A DNA stretch of 64,000 bases, from positions 124,001-188,000 of the forward strand of contig NZ_MAEJ01000010.1 of the NCBI RefSeq assembly GCF_009933175.1, given 5' to 3'. The notes under the pieces were generated by a model. The model saw nothing but the letters and a program-made list of their open reading frames with translations. It was not told the DNA's origin and did not search any database. Source of the stretch: Candidatus Enterococcus huntleyi. GTDB lineage: Bacteria > Bacillota > Bacilli > Lactobacillales > Enterococcaceae. Position numbers and translations under genes: made by a program. Shown here piece by piece: positions 8,480 to 16,637 of this stretch (position 1 is its first letter; the number at the start of each line of letters is the position of its first letter).

Positions 8480-9061
8480 TCAAATACATAGATAAGATAA
8501 ACAAGCGCGTATTCGCTGTGTTGCATCCACTTGATTAATGTCGTCGGTCATACTCATAATGCCGGCTAAGCCATGAACCGTCGCCCACATCGTCAAGATT
8601 TTATCTTGCACGACCTCGTTGGAATATTTATCTGAGAGAACGGTCAACGAAACTTCTTTCAGAATTTCAAATGGCTTGATTGTTGTCTCGACATCTAAAC
8701 TTAAAGAAAAATGGATCTCTGCTTCGCCTTTCGAAAAGAGCAATTTATAAAATAAAGGATTCTCTATAAAAAATAAGACATATTCCTCACCTAACATCGG
8801 TAAGACTTCAGGGACTTTGCCATTTTCATCAAGAATTCGCAGAAACCGTTCAGTCAATTTTGCCAAGACATGGTGCTGCATAGCCAGGATAAATTCCTCT
8901 TTATTTTTGAAATGGGCATACGGTGCGGCATTACTTACGTTGCAATTCGCGGCAACTTTTCGTAGAGAAAGTTGATCCACTTGGTGAGTATTCAGCATCA
9001 GGATTCCCTGCTCGATTAACTGTCTTCTCAAATCGCCATGATGATATTGCCCTTTTGGCAT
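8480..9061 (-). CDS. TetR/AcrR-family transcriptional regulator
   Basis: 193 residues. The helix-turn-helix (about 10-57) is of the type GDLRRQLIEQGILML...SNAAPYAHFKNKEEF, a common TetR subclass with a WHG-like C-terminal domain (ATVHGLAGI, about 165). It lies upstream of the nitroreductase gene on the same strand and is not closely related to the two TetR proteins paired with small proteins in this window. The ligand is unknown. Confidence 0.85.
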   Translation of the reverse strand: MPKGQYHHGDLRRQLIEQGILMLNTHQVDQLSLRKVAANCNVSNAAPYAHFKNKEEFILAMQHHVLAKLTERFLRILDENGKVPEVLPMLGEEYVLFFIENPLFYKLLFSKGEAEIHFSLSLDVETTIKPFEILKEVSLTVLSDKYSNEVVQDKILTMWATVHGLAGIMSMTDDINQVDATQRIRACLSYLCI

Positions 9062-9238
9062 ACGCTCACCTCCCTATGATGATAGTGTATTATCTAATCT
9101 TATCGTTGTCAAGATTGGGTTGAATAGAAATTTATTTGAGTAGATGGACTATGCACTAGTAATAAATTGGGACGAAACTCAAAAAGTTCCGTCCAATCAG
9201 CGATTGCTCAATGTAGCTAAACAAATAGCCGTTGCTCG

Positions 9239-9667
9239 TTATGAGAGTGATTGAGCAATTAATTTTCGCAAGAAATATTTCGTCGTCCCTTCAAACGGGC
9301 AGTCCTCAATCTGACCGTAGACGCTAAATCCTAACTTTTGATAAAAGGTCAATCCTTGATACTCTTGCGTGTTGACCGTTAGGTGCTTACAGTGTTTTGC
9401 AGTAGCAATTTTTTCAGCTTCTTCGACTAATAGAGTGCCATAATTCTGACCTCGATAGGTAGGTTTTATCGCCAATAAACTGATGTGTAGTCGATTGCCT
9501 GTCAGCACAGCAGTTAGTCCACCAAGATAATCTTCTTCCTGATACGCCGCGATAGAAAAGAACTCTTTGTTTTCTGAGCCTTCGCCAAACAGTTCTATTT
9601 GCTGATCCGTTAGTAACTGGCTGATTCGTTCGGAATTCTCTGTGTAATCAACTTTTTTGATTTCCAT
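9239..9667 (-). CDS. GNAT-family N-acetyltransferase
   Basis: 142 residues from the ATG at 9667, which has AAGGAGA 8 nt upstream; a longer reading to 9709 lacks a site. The acetyl-CoA-binding signature IKPTYRGQNYGTLLVEEA (about 75-92) and the GFSVYG motif near the C-terminus are present. The substrate is unknown. A hairpin rich in matches (9168-9196) follows the gene. Confidence 0.8.
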   Translation of the reverse strand: MEIKKVDYTENSERISQLLTDQQIELFGEGSENKEFFSIAAYQEEDYLGGLTAVLTGNRLHISLLAIKPTYRGQNYGTLLVEEAEKIATAKHCKHLTVNTQEYQGLTFYQKLGFSVYGQIEDCPFEGTTKYFLRKLIAQSLS

Positions 9668-9865
9668 GATTGTCTCTCCTTGTTCACTTGTATTCACTAA
9701 TCTTACCATGCTTGTGAGTGGATGAAAATAAAGAACAATATAAGTATCCTTAAAAGAATTCTATTCTAATATTCAAAGAAAAAGAAGACAGAAACGCGTA
9801 CTTCACGTCTCTATCCCCCATCTGAATTTCCTTCATACTTCTACTCTCAATTTGTTCGATTGTGA

Positions 9866-10057
9866 TTATCTTGCGCGTTCTCTTCTCTTACGTTCTCGCT
9901 CTTTTTGAACTAAATAGGCTTTTCGATTACTGCCCAACCCGTCGCTACCATTGGACAAAGGGATATTCCGAGTGAGTGAGACAAGGCGGAGATGACGGCT
10001 GAGACTACGCAAACAATAATATTCGGTTTCTTTTTCCTGGCGTTTCCTCCAATCAAA
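9866..10057 (-). pseudogene. Possible gene remnant: 63-codon basic open frame without a start
   Basis: The 430-bp gap 9710-10139 has no ordinary gene. Leftward, an open frame from 10057 to a TAA at 9866 encodes a strongly basic tail (SNRKAYLVQKERERKRRERAR at its end) with no ATG, GTG or TTG near a ribosome site. A second open frame overlaps it from 10139 and reads a hydrophobic stretch near KKKPNIIVCVVSAVISAL. Either could be the relic of a frameshifted gene. Nothing here is identifiable, and chance cannot be excluded. Confidence 0.25.
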
Positions 10058-10139
10058 TTAACTATTTTATTGGAACATTTATGACGAAATCTGTAAGAAA
10101 CAATCTGACGAATAACCGTTGAGTAGTAGGCTGTGTGTC

Positions 10140-11771
10140 CTAGTTTGCTAGCGATTGCTGAACAATTTGCTTGTTTTTTAGTTGAATTACTTGGTCAAAT
10201 GAAGCCAAGAAGTCTGGCTGAGTAGAATGGGTCACGACGATGACCAGCTTATCCGTTAGAGAAGCGATCACTTCCGAGATTAATTGTTCATTCTTTTGAT
10301 CTAAGCCACTTGTCGGTTCATCCAAAATAATCATCTCAGCTTCCCTGTATAAAGCACGGGCGATGTCCAGCCGGCGTTCTTCTCCACCTGATAAGCGATT
10401 GGCTGTCAAATTGGTGCGAAGGCCCTCCTCTTGACTGGCTAACCAATTTTTTAAGCCCGCTTTATGCAAAGCTTCCCGAACTTTATCTTCATTGATTTCT
10501 TGAAATAAGCTGACATTCTCAGCAATTGTGCCAGAAAAAATAGCAGTTCGCTGAGGAACATAGCTGAAATGTCGGTAATAAGAAGCTTTATCAAAGTCCG
10601 TGAGTGCTTCGCCATTTAGACGAATCGTCCCCTCTTCAGGTGTCAAAATTCCCATCAATAATTGCAATAAAGTACTTTTACCAGCGCCGCTTTCTCCAAT
10701 GATCGCGTACTTATTCCCCATCTGAAAAGTATAGGACAACTCGTTGAAGATAACTTGTTTTTTTCTCCGATAATTGACGTGCATCAAAGTTAGCTCAGTA
10801 ATTTCTTCATTAAACGGCTTCCCTGGACTACTTTTTGATGAACTAGTTTCGGACAAGGTTGCCAAAAACTCACTGACGACTTTTTTACTTGAGGTAAATT
10901 CTGTTGTAAGCTCAGAAACGGTTTGGATTGGACCTGCCACCGTACCCATCAAGGTTGTCATGGCAATTAATTCGGGTACCGTTAGTAAATTCTTGAAAAC
11001 GAAAATACCGCCGATGACCCATGTTCCAGAATAAACAATGTTGCTTAGCCCATAAGAAATAGCATAGGTCTGTGCCTGCCCTTTTTCAAAATCAACCGAA
11101 GCTCCCGCAGTTGTACGACTGCTCTTGTGTAAAAGCTTAGCAAAAATCGCTGAAGAATTTGCTAATCTCAATGTCGATAGATTACGAGAAAAGTCCTCAA
11201 ATTTTGCCAGATAAGTCTTCTTCCCTGTTTGCGCGATGTGCTTTTTATTAGAAAGCACGCGTTGATTAATCACGGGCGCTAAAAATGGTAGAAAGCACAG
11301 GGCCAACATAATCAGAGTCAAGGTTCCTTGAAGATAAAAGGCACCCGCCAATGAAAATCCGAAGACAAAAACGCTGATGATTGAGGACAGTAATGGCTTG
11401 AGATAACTCGTCTCGACAACTTCTAACTGATTGACTAGATGATCGGTTCGCACAGTCGGATCCTCCTCCATGATCGCTTGCAAATCTTTCTCCATATAAT
11501 GCGTGATTAATTCTGAACGCAGCGAATGCAAGATGTTATTGACCAATTTTGCCCGTATATACCTGGGCACAAAATCAAAGTAACTATCCGCAATTAGAAA
11601 AATAATGGCAAAGATAGCTACGCCTAAAAAACGCTGAAAATTGTCTCCTAAAGCCGCGTCAGTCAACAGACTGTAGACAAAACCTGTGCCCGCCAAAATT
11701 AACGCGTAGACAATAGAAACAAGTAGATAGATAACAAATTGCCGCTTATGTAACTTAAAATATTTAGTCAT
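10140..11771 (-). CDS. ABC exporter, fused permease-ATPase
   Basis: 543 residues from the ATG at 11771, with AGGAG 5 nt upstream. The N-terminal transmembrane domain (about 10-290, six helices) is followed by the ATPase domain: Walker A GESGAGKST (about 370), signature LSGGEERRLDIARAL (about 460), Walker B IILDEPTSGLD, and a switch His in VVTHST. This half-transporter layout is shared by multidrug and peptide exporters and acts as a homodimer or heterodimer. It has no C39 domain and no neighbouring partner half, so it is probably a homodimer. The substrate is unknown. A possible leader peptide and hairpin precede it. Confidence 0.85.
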   Translation of the reverse strand: MTKYFKLHKRQFVIYLLVSIVYALILAGTGFVYSLLTDAALGDNFQRFLGVAIFAIIFLIADSYFDFVPRYIRAKLVNNILHSLRSELITHYMEKDLQAIMEEDPTVRTDHLVNQLEVVETSYLKPLLSSIISVFVFGFSLAGAFYLQGTLTLIMLALCFLPFLAPVINQRVLSNKKHIAQTGKKTYLAKFEDFSRNLSTLRLANSSAIFAKLLHKSSRTTAGASVDFEKGQAQTYAISYGLSNIVYSGTWVIGGIFVFKNLLTVPELIAMTTLMGTVAGPIQTVSELTTEFTSSKKVVSEFLATLSETSSSKSSPGKPFNEEITELTLMHVNYRRKKQVIFNELSYTFQMGNKYAIIGESGAGKSTLLQLLMGILTPEEGTIRLNGEALTDFDKASYYRHFSYVPQRTAIFSGTIAENVSLFQEINEDKVREALHKAGLKNWLASQEEGLRTNLTANRLSGGEERRLDIARALYREAEMIILDEPTSGLDQKNEQLISEVIASLTDKLVIVVTHSTQPDFLASFDQVIQLKNKQIVQQSLAN

Positions 11772-11783
11772 ATGAACTCCTAT

Positions 11784-11877
11784 GTATCGCTGCATCAACG
11801 GGCAAATCGTCCACCCACAGAGCGATACGGTTTTATTGGTTATTTCTATAATTTGGCTTGCTAACTGTAGTGTCCAT
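11784..11877 (-). promoter_or_regulatory. Leader region of ABC exporter gene: 14-codon ORF plus hairpin
   Basis: Leftward, GAGGTGG is followed 5 nt later by ATG (11877) and a 14-codon frame, MDTTVSKPNYRNNQ, ending at 11833. It is followed at once by GTATCGCT / AGCGATAC (11821-11828 with 11784-11791), an 8-bp stem whose 3' arm lies just before the exporter's ribosome site. This resembles a translation-coupled attenuator as seen before antibiotic-inducible exporters. Function is inference. The rest of the gap to 12057 shows nothing else. Confidence 0.35.
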
Positions 11878-12057
11878 CGTCTCCACCTCTTTTTCTTCTT
11901 AGGGTTAGTATATCTTTTAATCGTTTGCACATCAATCTTTAACTTGGAATTAATCATCAAGTCTATTAGAAAAAATCAGTCTCAAAAATGTAAAGTAAAT
12001 TTTAAGTCTATGGTGTTGGCGAGATAAATAACAGTTTTCGTCCGAATAGCAAAAATA

Positions 12058-12103
12058 CAGGCAGAACTTGCTTATCCGTATAGGATAAATCAACTTCTGC
12101 CTG
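12058..12103 (-). terminator. Terminator after dacA-like gene
   Basis: CAGGCAGAA / TTCTGCCTG outer stem with inner TTATCC / GGATAA. In the leftward direction it is followed by TATTTTTG. Confidence 0.75.
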
Positions 12104-12138
12104 CTTCTTATTTTATTAATGAACTTAATATCAAGATT

Positions 12139-13584
12139 CTAGATAAATTCTTTAATCACCAAGTAGATTGAGGCTAGGATTGAGAGCGCCCCAATGATTC
12201 TCAAGACGATTACGCCTTTTCTAGGAGACTTCCGACTGCGCCGTCCGATTGCTTTACGTTTACTTGGAAAGAATAGGAAGACTAAGCCTAGAATAAGAAG
12301 AGCTGCCGGTATGCCATACGTAATTACTTTATCCAGTATGGAAGATAATTTTGTAGGTAGTGCGCGGGTCTTCTCTTTATTCTCAGCACTCTGATCCCCA
12401 TTGTCAGCTTTCTTTTCGTCAGTCTTACTGCCCTCTATGTAATTCGCAGCCAATTTTGGCATATTATCCGTTAACAATTCTTTCTGGTTGGTTAGTACAA
12501 TTTGTTTGTCTTGAATGGTCAACTGTGGTTCTTCATTTTTCTTGACCACGCCGTAAAAATCGTTCTCTAACTTGATTGATTTGCCTTCAATCTCGTGTTC
12601 TCCTTTTGGCAAAATCAATCGCTGCTCATACTCATCAAAGGTTTTCTTAAGTAGCGCATTGCCAAATGGATGACGGTAATATTCACCATCTTGATCCGAC
12701 CAGTCACCGACGCCCATAATAACTTCAATCAAACGCGTATTTTCTCGTTTAGCTGTAGCCACATAGTTAAAAGCACTGCTAGGTCCAGAACCCGTCTTCA
12801 ACCCATCGACACCTTCAAATCCATATTTAGCACCCGGTAATGAATAGTTATAAGTTTCGAAAGTTTCCTCATACGGAGTGCCTGCCATCGTTGTCACTTT
12901 AGGCTGACTAGTAAATTCCAATACCTCAGGATGATCATTGATTAGATGGAAGACCATCGTGGCCAAATCGCGAGCCGTTGAAGTGTTACTTCCATATGGA
13001 TCATAACCTTCTGGCGTATATAATCCTTCAAAAGTAATCGCTGAAGCGCCGCTACAATTATAGAATTGGGTATTCTTCATGCCAATTTGGTGCGCTTTTT
13101 CATTCATTTGCTTAATGAATTCACCCGCTTGATTATCTGAAACGACATTGGCTAACATAACAGTCGCAACATTTGATGAAGGAACCACGACCATTTTTAA
13201 AAGTTCTCTGACTGGATACTCAACACCCGCCACAATTTTACTATTACTGATTGCGTACAATTCGCTGATCGCCTGGTCATTTTCTGTCGCTTGAATATTC
13301 GTATCTAACGTAAACTTGCCTTCTTTTATTGCATCAAATACTAAAAATACAGTCATCATCTTGGAGATGCTAGCAGGCTCTCTTACGACATCAACATTAT
13401 CTCCCCATAATATCTGACCATTGGTTCCATCAACCACAATCGAGGTCTTGGGTTTATTTATTTCTAAAACATCGGTATAACCAGCTTCCTTTGTTATTTC
13501 CATTATATCCTCAGCAGCAAAAGCAGTTACTTGGAATGGAATAAGAATAATAACAAACAGTAAAAAGACTAATTTTTTAGCCAT
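12139..13584 (-). CDS. dacA: D-alanyl-D-alanine carboxypeptidase (low-molecular-mass PBP, PBP5 type)
   Basis: 481 residues. A signal peptide (1-24) ends near AFA-AE. The serine active site SxxK is SISK (about residue 73), SxN is SSN (about 137) and KTG is LKTGSG (about 262). A C-terminal beta domain and a final membrane segment (about 455-475) flanked by basic residues follow, rather than the usual short amphipathic helix. The enzyme trims terminal D-Ala from peptidoglycan stem peptides outside the membrane. It is monocistronic, with its own terminator. Confidence 0.9.
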   Translation of the reverse strand: MAKKLVFLLFVIILIPFQVTAFAAEDIMEITKEAGYTDVLEINKPKTSIVVDGTNGQILWGDNVDVVREPASISKMMTVFLVFDAIKEGKFTLDTNIQATENDQAISELYAISNSKIVAGVEYPVRELLKMVVVPSSNVATVMLANVVSDNQAGEFIKQMNEKAHQIGMKNTQFYNCSGASAITFEGLYTPEGYDPYGSNTSTARDLATMVFHLINDHPEVLEFTSQPKVTTMAGTPYEETFETYNYSLPGAKYGFEGVDGLKTGSGPSSAFNYVATAKRENTRLIEVIMGVGDWSDQDGEYYRHPFGNALLKKTFDEYEQRLILPKGEHEIEGKSIKLENDFYGVVKKNEEPQLTIQDKQIVLTNQKELLTDNMPKLAANYIEGSKTDEKKADNGDQSAENKEKTRALPTKLSSILDKVITYGIPAALLILGLVFLFFPSKRKAIGRRSRKSPRKGVIVLRIIGALSILASIYLVIKEFI

Positions 13585-13621
13585 AGTGCCTCCTAATTAA
13601 TATGTAATACTTATTATTTTA

Positions 13622-13813
13622 TTATGTGCATGGGCAAATATCAAGGTCAAGTTCGTTCTTTAACGAAATACCCCCGATATTTGTTTTCCTTATACTATCA
13701 GGCTCTATCACTATTTTCACGGCTTCAAAAATTTTCGAACAGCTCTGATCAGCAGATAAAATTAGAGCCACATCAGCAGGCTGTATCTCGTCATCAAATG
13801 TCAGAATAATTTG
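13622..13813 (-). pseudogene. Possible gene remnant upstream of dacA, 63 codons, no start
   Basis: Leftward from 13813 to a TAA at 13622 the frame is open and protein-like: acidic, with stretches such as EIQPADVALILSADQS and SIRKTNIGGISLKNEL. It has no usable start codon and a stop immediately upstream. It may be the decayed 3' part of a gene. The opposite strand also has a 61-codon frame with a less protein-like composition. No family was recognised. Confidence 0.3.
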
Positions 13814-13881
13814 TTATTGGTTCTTTTTCTTAATAACAAATAGCCCCTATCTAGGTTTTACTGCTTTCTTTCTCCTAGATA
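13811..13881. other. Two adjacent hairpins in a gene-free stretch
   Basis: TTGTTATT / AATAACAA (13811-13818 with 13832-13839) and TATCTAGG / CCTAGATA (13848-13855 with 13874-13881). They lie in the 475-bp gap between dacA and the small membrane protein gene, next to the possible remnant. They may be terminators left from a lost gene. Nothing else is visible in 13882-14059. Confidence 0.4.
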
Positions 13882-14059
13882 AGGACTGTCTATTAGTTAT
13901 TCTATTTTCTGATGTTCGTTGTCAATATTAATTGCTTCATTGAGTAGAGTGCTCAATTCTGAGGCTAAAACGGGATTATTTTTTGTATGTATTTAGTCAT
14001 TTCATCAGTGTTTCCCTAAATAATTCACAGTGTAAATTATCCCAAATTTTTGATTGCTT

Positions 14060-14239
14060 TTATAAGCTTCTAAAAGGTACCAGTAATACAATAAGAATAA
14101 TCATAAATAACAAAGTATCTTTCCAAGTCGTGCCATTATTGGGATCACTACTAGGCATTCCTAGAAGTGTCCTGCGTAAGTTTTCTATCATGTTGGGGTT
14201 GTTTTTCTTGCCGCCAGCAGAACTTTTCTTCTCATCCAT
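14060..14239 (-). CDS. Small single-span membrane protein, unknown function
   Basis: 59 residues from the ATG at 14239, which has AGAGGAG 7 nt upstream. The N-terminus is charged and glycine/lysine-rich (DEKKSSAGGKKNN). A C-terminal hydrophobic helix (about 42-56, LLFMIILIVLLVPF) ends the protein. No family was recognised. It stands alone, leftward, downstream of the regulator at 14485-15687. Confidence 0.55.
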   Translation of the reverse strand: MDEKKSSAGGKKNNPNMIENLRRTLLGMPSSDPNNGTTWKDTLLFMIILIVLLVPFRSL

Positions 14240-14320
14240 ATGAACACTCCTCTTTGTGTAGTTATAATGCAATAGTATCATGTGGTAGATTAGTAATCAA
14301 TTAGAAAAATTAAAATTAGA

Positions 14321-14470
14321 TTAACGAAGATGGTATTTATTATTCATTAGCCCATCTGACGAAAGAGAAAGTAAGCCATTAGAATTCTTAAACTGCTCGT
14401 TTCCATTGTGTTGTCCTTAGTTGCGATTATACTTTCTCATGATAGCTTCAGCTTTTTCTCTATCAGTCAT
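14321..14470 (-). pseudogene. 17-codon ORF with strong ribosome site, possibly a stop-interrupted 49-codon gene
   Basis: AGAGAGGAAG precedes the ATG at 14470, 15 bp after the regulator's stop. The ORF reads MTDREKAEAIMRKYNRN and stops at TAA (14417-14419). The same frame then stays open for 31 more codons (GQHNGNEQFKNSNGLLSL...) to a TAA at 14321. Either the short peptide is real and co-translated with the regulator, or a small gene was interrupted. This cannot be settled here. Confidence 0.35.
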
Positions 14471-14484
14471 GCAGTTCTTCCTCT

Positions 14485-15687
14485 CTAGAAAAGAGTGGTG
14501 ATGTTAGATTCCTTGAATTCCTTCGGGGATTTTTTCATATATTTTTTGAAAGTTTTACTGAATTGCTCATAATTTGGATAGCCGACTAGGGTTGCTATTT
14601 CGTCAAATTGCAAATTAGTAGAGCACATCAATTCAATTGATTTGTTCAAGCGAAATTTAACCAGATATTCTGTGAAATTATGACCGGTTCTTTTTTTGAA
14701 GAGACCGCTCAGATAACTGGGGCGTAGATTGACAAATTCAGCTAATTCGTTCATAGAAATAAGATTTGAATAATTCTCATTAGTATATTCTTTTACAAAA
14801 TCGACAGGGTCAGAATATTTATCGATTCCTTCCACAATTCGAATGGTCAAATTAGTATGCTGGGTATGAATCGGATCTTTAAATAGTTCGATTTGCGAGG
14901 ATAAAATTTGTTGAGAATTAATTTGATCAAAAAGTTCACCACCAATATATCCTTTGACTAAAGGGAATTTATTATAAATGTAGCGGACTTCTATCCAATC
15001 GTTAATTGGTCCACCGTAAATCATCAGGACACTACTGGAATTTTTTGACTCCATCAAGGTACATATTTGTTGAATGGTCGTTAGCATGCTTTTGAAAGAA
15101 TGTACTCTTTTAGCGTTCAAGCTGTCACCTTCAGTTAGGCCTAAATGAATACAGAGAATATCCGGTTCAATCGTATCCATCATCTCAGCCTCGTATGTGT
15201 TCGTGACAAATCCAATCGTGAATAAACCAACATCTTTTGCGGCCTGAATAAATTCCAACTCCTGAGTAAAAGTAATCCCGCCTGATTCTAAAACTTCCCT
15301 GAAGTGCCCATCAATTAGGCTTATGGATGGGTAATTGGCAACTCCAGCATAATGATTATCGCAAAGATAGGTCAGTAATTCGTTTGAATCCATAAATGGG
15401 TCTGTCGCATTCACACCAAAAATAACTGGAAAATCCCCAAGAACGGGGAGTAGCTCCCTACTAGAAAACTCTCGGACAAACTCGTTACTATTCGCAACAG
15501 GCAAATAAGCGGCTAATGGATTTCTGCCCAACTGCCTAAATTTACCTGAATTCAGCGCCAAAATTAGATCAGCACCGCCATTTTTGGCATTCATCGCATT
15601 CCTTCCTGTCGCTGTGTCTACTCCTAATAGATAGTAGCCCTCACGAATTTGTCGTTTGAGTACACTCAAAACTAATTCTTTTTCCAT
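14485..15687 (-). CDS. Transcriptional regulator: TIM-barrel (PEP-hydrolase-like) domain fused to AraC HTH
   Basis: 400 residues. Residues about 1-265 match the TIM-barrel signal-transduction or phosphoenolpyruvate-hydrolase-like family: GVDTATGRNAMNAKNGGADLI near the start, VIFGVNATDPF (about 90), GITFTQELEFI, and LGLTEGD (about 183). Residues about 300-397 are an AraC double helix-turn-helix (LVKFRLNKSIELMCST...EIATLVGYPNYEQFSKTFKKYMKKSPKEF). The barrel usually occurs as a stand-alone protein beside a Tm-1-like ATP-binding partner, which is absent here. A small-molecule sensor role for the barrel is inference. No adjacent target operon is obvious. Confidence 0.8.
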   Translation of the reverse strand: MEKELVLSVLKRQIREGYYLLGVDTATGRNAMNAKNGGADLILALNSGKFRQLGRNPLAAYLPVANSNEFVREFSSRELLPVLGDFPVIFGVNATDPFMDSNELLTYLCDNHYAGVANYPSISLIDGHFREVLESGGITFTQELEFIQAAKDVGLFTIGFVTNTYEAEMMDTIEPDILCIHLGLTEGDSLNAKRVHSFKSMLTTIQQICTLMESKNSSSVLMIYGGPINDWIEVRYIYNKFPLVKGYIGGELFDQINSQQILSSQIELFKDPIHTQHTNLTIRIVEGIDKYSDPVDFVKEYTNENYSNLISMNELAEFVNLRPSYLSGLFKKRTGHNFTEYLVKFRLNKSIELMCSTNLQFDEIATLVGYPNYEQFSKTFKKYMKKSPKEFKESNITTLF

Positions 15688-15830
15688 ATCTACCTCACGC
15701 TTTCCTTGTCAATGAAGGATCCTCTGTCACCCATAGCATACGCCAGTTTAGTGGAAAAACATATGCATAAGGTATATTCTGTCAAAATACAGGTGAAAAG
15801 GTGTTATGACAAAAAAAGGTTCTGAGAAGA

Positions 15831-16031
15831 ATGGCAATTAGCAAGTCATCTACTAGCTTAGAAGAATATAACAAAGTAATTGATCAAGCAGTTTTGGCTC
15901 ACATTGGGGAATGGCAAAGAAAGTGAACGGAGTTATGGTTATTAAATGAGTTACATCGTATGGAAGAAACATTTGGTGAAGGCGAAGATATCACTGGATT
16001 GGTAAAAGAATATAAACTTGCTGAGTTTTAG
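15831..16031 (+). pseudogene. Small gene interrupted by an in-frame TGA
   Basis: From the ATG at 15831 one frame runs 67 codons to a TAG at 16029-16031. It is broken only by TGA at 15924-15926 (codon 32). The two halves (MAISKSSTSLEEYNKVIDQ... and TELWLLNELHRMEETFGEGE...) have the same acidic, helical character, so a single nonsense change in a small cytoplasmic protein gene is likely. Family unknown. Confidence 0.5.
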
Positions 16032-16070
16032 CAAAAGAATATTAAGCCTATTTCCAAGTGAAGCTGGTGC

Positions 16071-16228
16071 AAATTAGCCACTTTTATAAGACTTGTGGCT
16101 AGTTGCGCATCTTTTAAGAGAAATATTGAGGTAAAAAGCCCACTTTTAGAGGTAAAACCCTTTATTCAATGGATTCATGCTATTTTTAGCATTTCTAAAA
16201 TACGTGAAAACACCGCAACTAGCCACAA
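16071..16228. repeat. Repeat copy 1 with 15-bp inverted arms
   Basis: About 158 bp, highly similar to 16372-16530 and offset by exactly 301 bp. TTGTGGCTAGTTGCG (16093-16107) is the reverse complement of 16214-16228, giving a 15-bp stem around a 106-bp interior. A nearby TAGCCAC (16075-16081) can compete for GTGGCTA (16095-16101), so two exclusive foldings are possible. It could be a small non-autonomous element or a structured RNA. No transposase is adjacent. Confidence 0.75.
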
Positions 16229-16371
16229 CTTTGAAAAAAGCAATAAAGATGATAATTTCCAGATAAATGTAAACTTACTTCAGATATTTTATATAAAAAT
16301 TGTCCTTAGAATACCGAGCTTGCAAGGTTTATAGCTCTTATAAACTTTGCTCTCATTAATTAAAAGGTGAT

Positions 16372-16530
16372 AAATTAGCCATTTTTGTAAGACTTGTGGC
16401 TAGTTGCGCATCTTTTAAGAGAAATATCGAGGTAAAACACCCACTTTTAGAGGTGAAACTCTTTATCCAATGGATTCATGATATTTTCGACGCTATCAAA
16501 AAGCGCGGAAACACCGCAACTAGCCACAAG
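16372..16530. repeat. Repeat copy 2 with 16-bp inverted arms
   Basis: Second copy. CTTGTGGCTAGTTGCG (16393-16408) is the perfect reverse complement of 16515-16530. The distance between the arms is identical to copy 1, and the interior differs by scattered substitutions only. The left arm context TAGCCA is also kept. The spacer 16229-16371 is AT-rich with no gene visible. Confidence 0.75.
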
Positions 16531-16570
16531 TTTGGAAAATTGCTTAGTAAGCGAACTGGGTCCTAAAAAA

Positions 16571-16604
16571 ACAGAGCACCACTCCTTATTGAATGGTGCT
16601 CTGT
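16571..16604 (-). terminator. Terminator of the rhamnosidase/GH43 operon
   Basis: ACAGAGCACCA / TGGTGCTCTGT, 11-bp perfect stem. In the leftward direction it is followed by TTTTTTT. Confidence 0.9.
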
Positions 16605-16637
16605 AGAGTAAGCTATTTTACGTCTATAGAATCAGTT

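Noticed and set aside
13622-13813. Relic interpreted as part of a fructose-type PTS IIB
   Set aside because: Only a short ADVALIL-like resemblance; the active-site Cys motif is absent.
16095-16334. 79-codon rightward frame in the duplicated element as a real gene
   Set aside because: The start lies inside the inverted arm, there is no ribosome site, and the reading is explained by the repeat.
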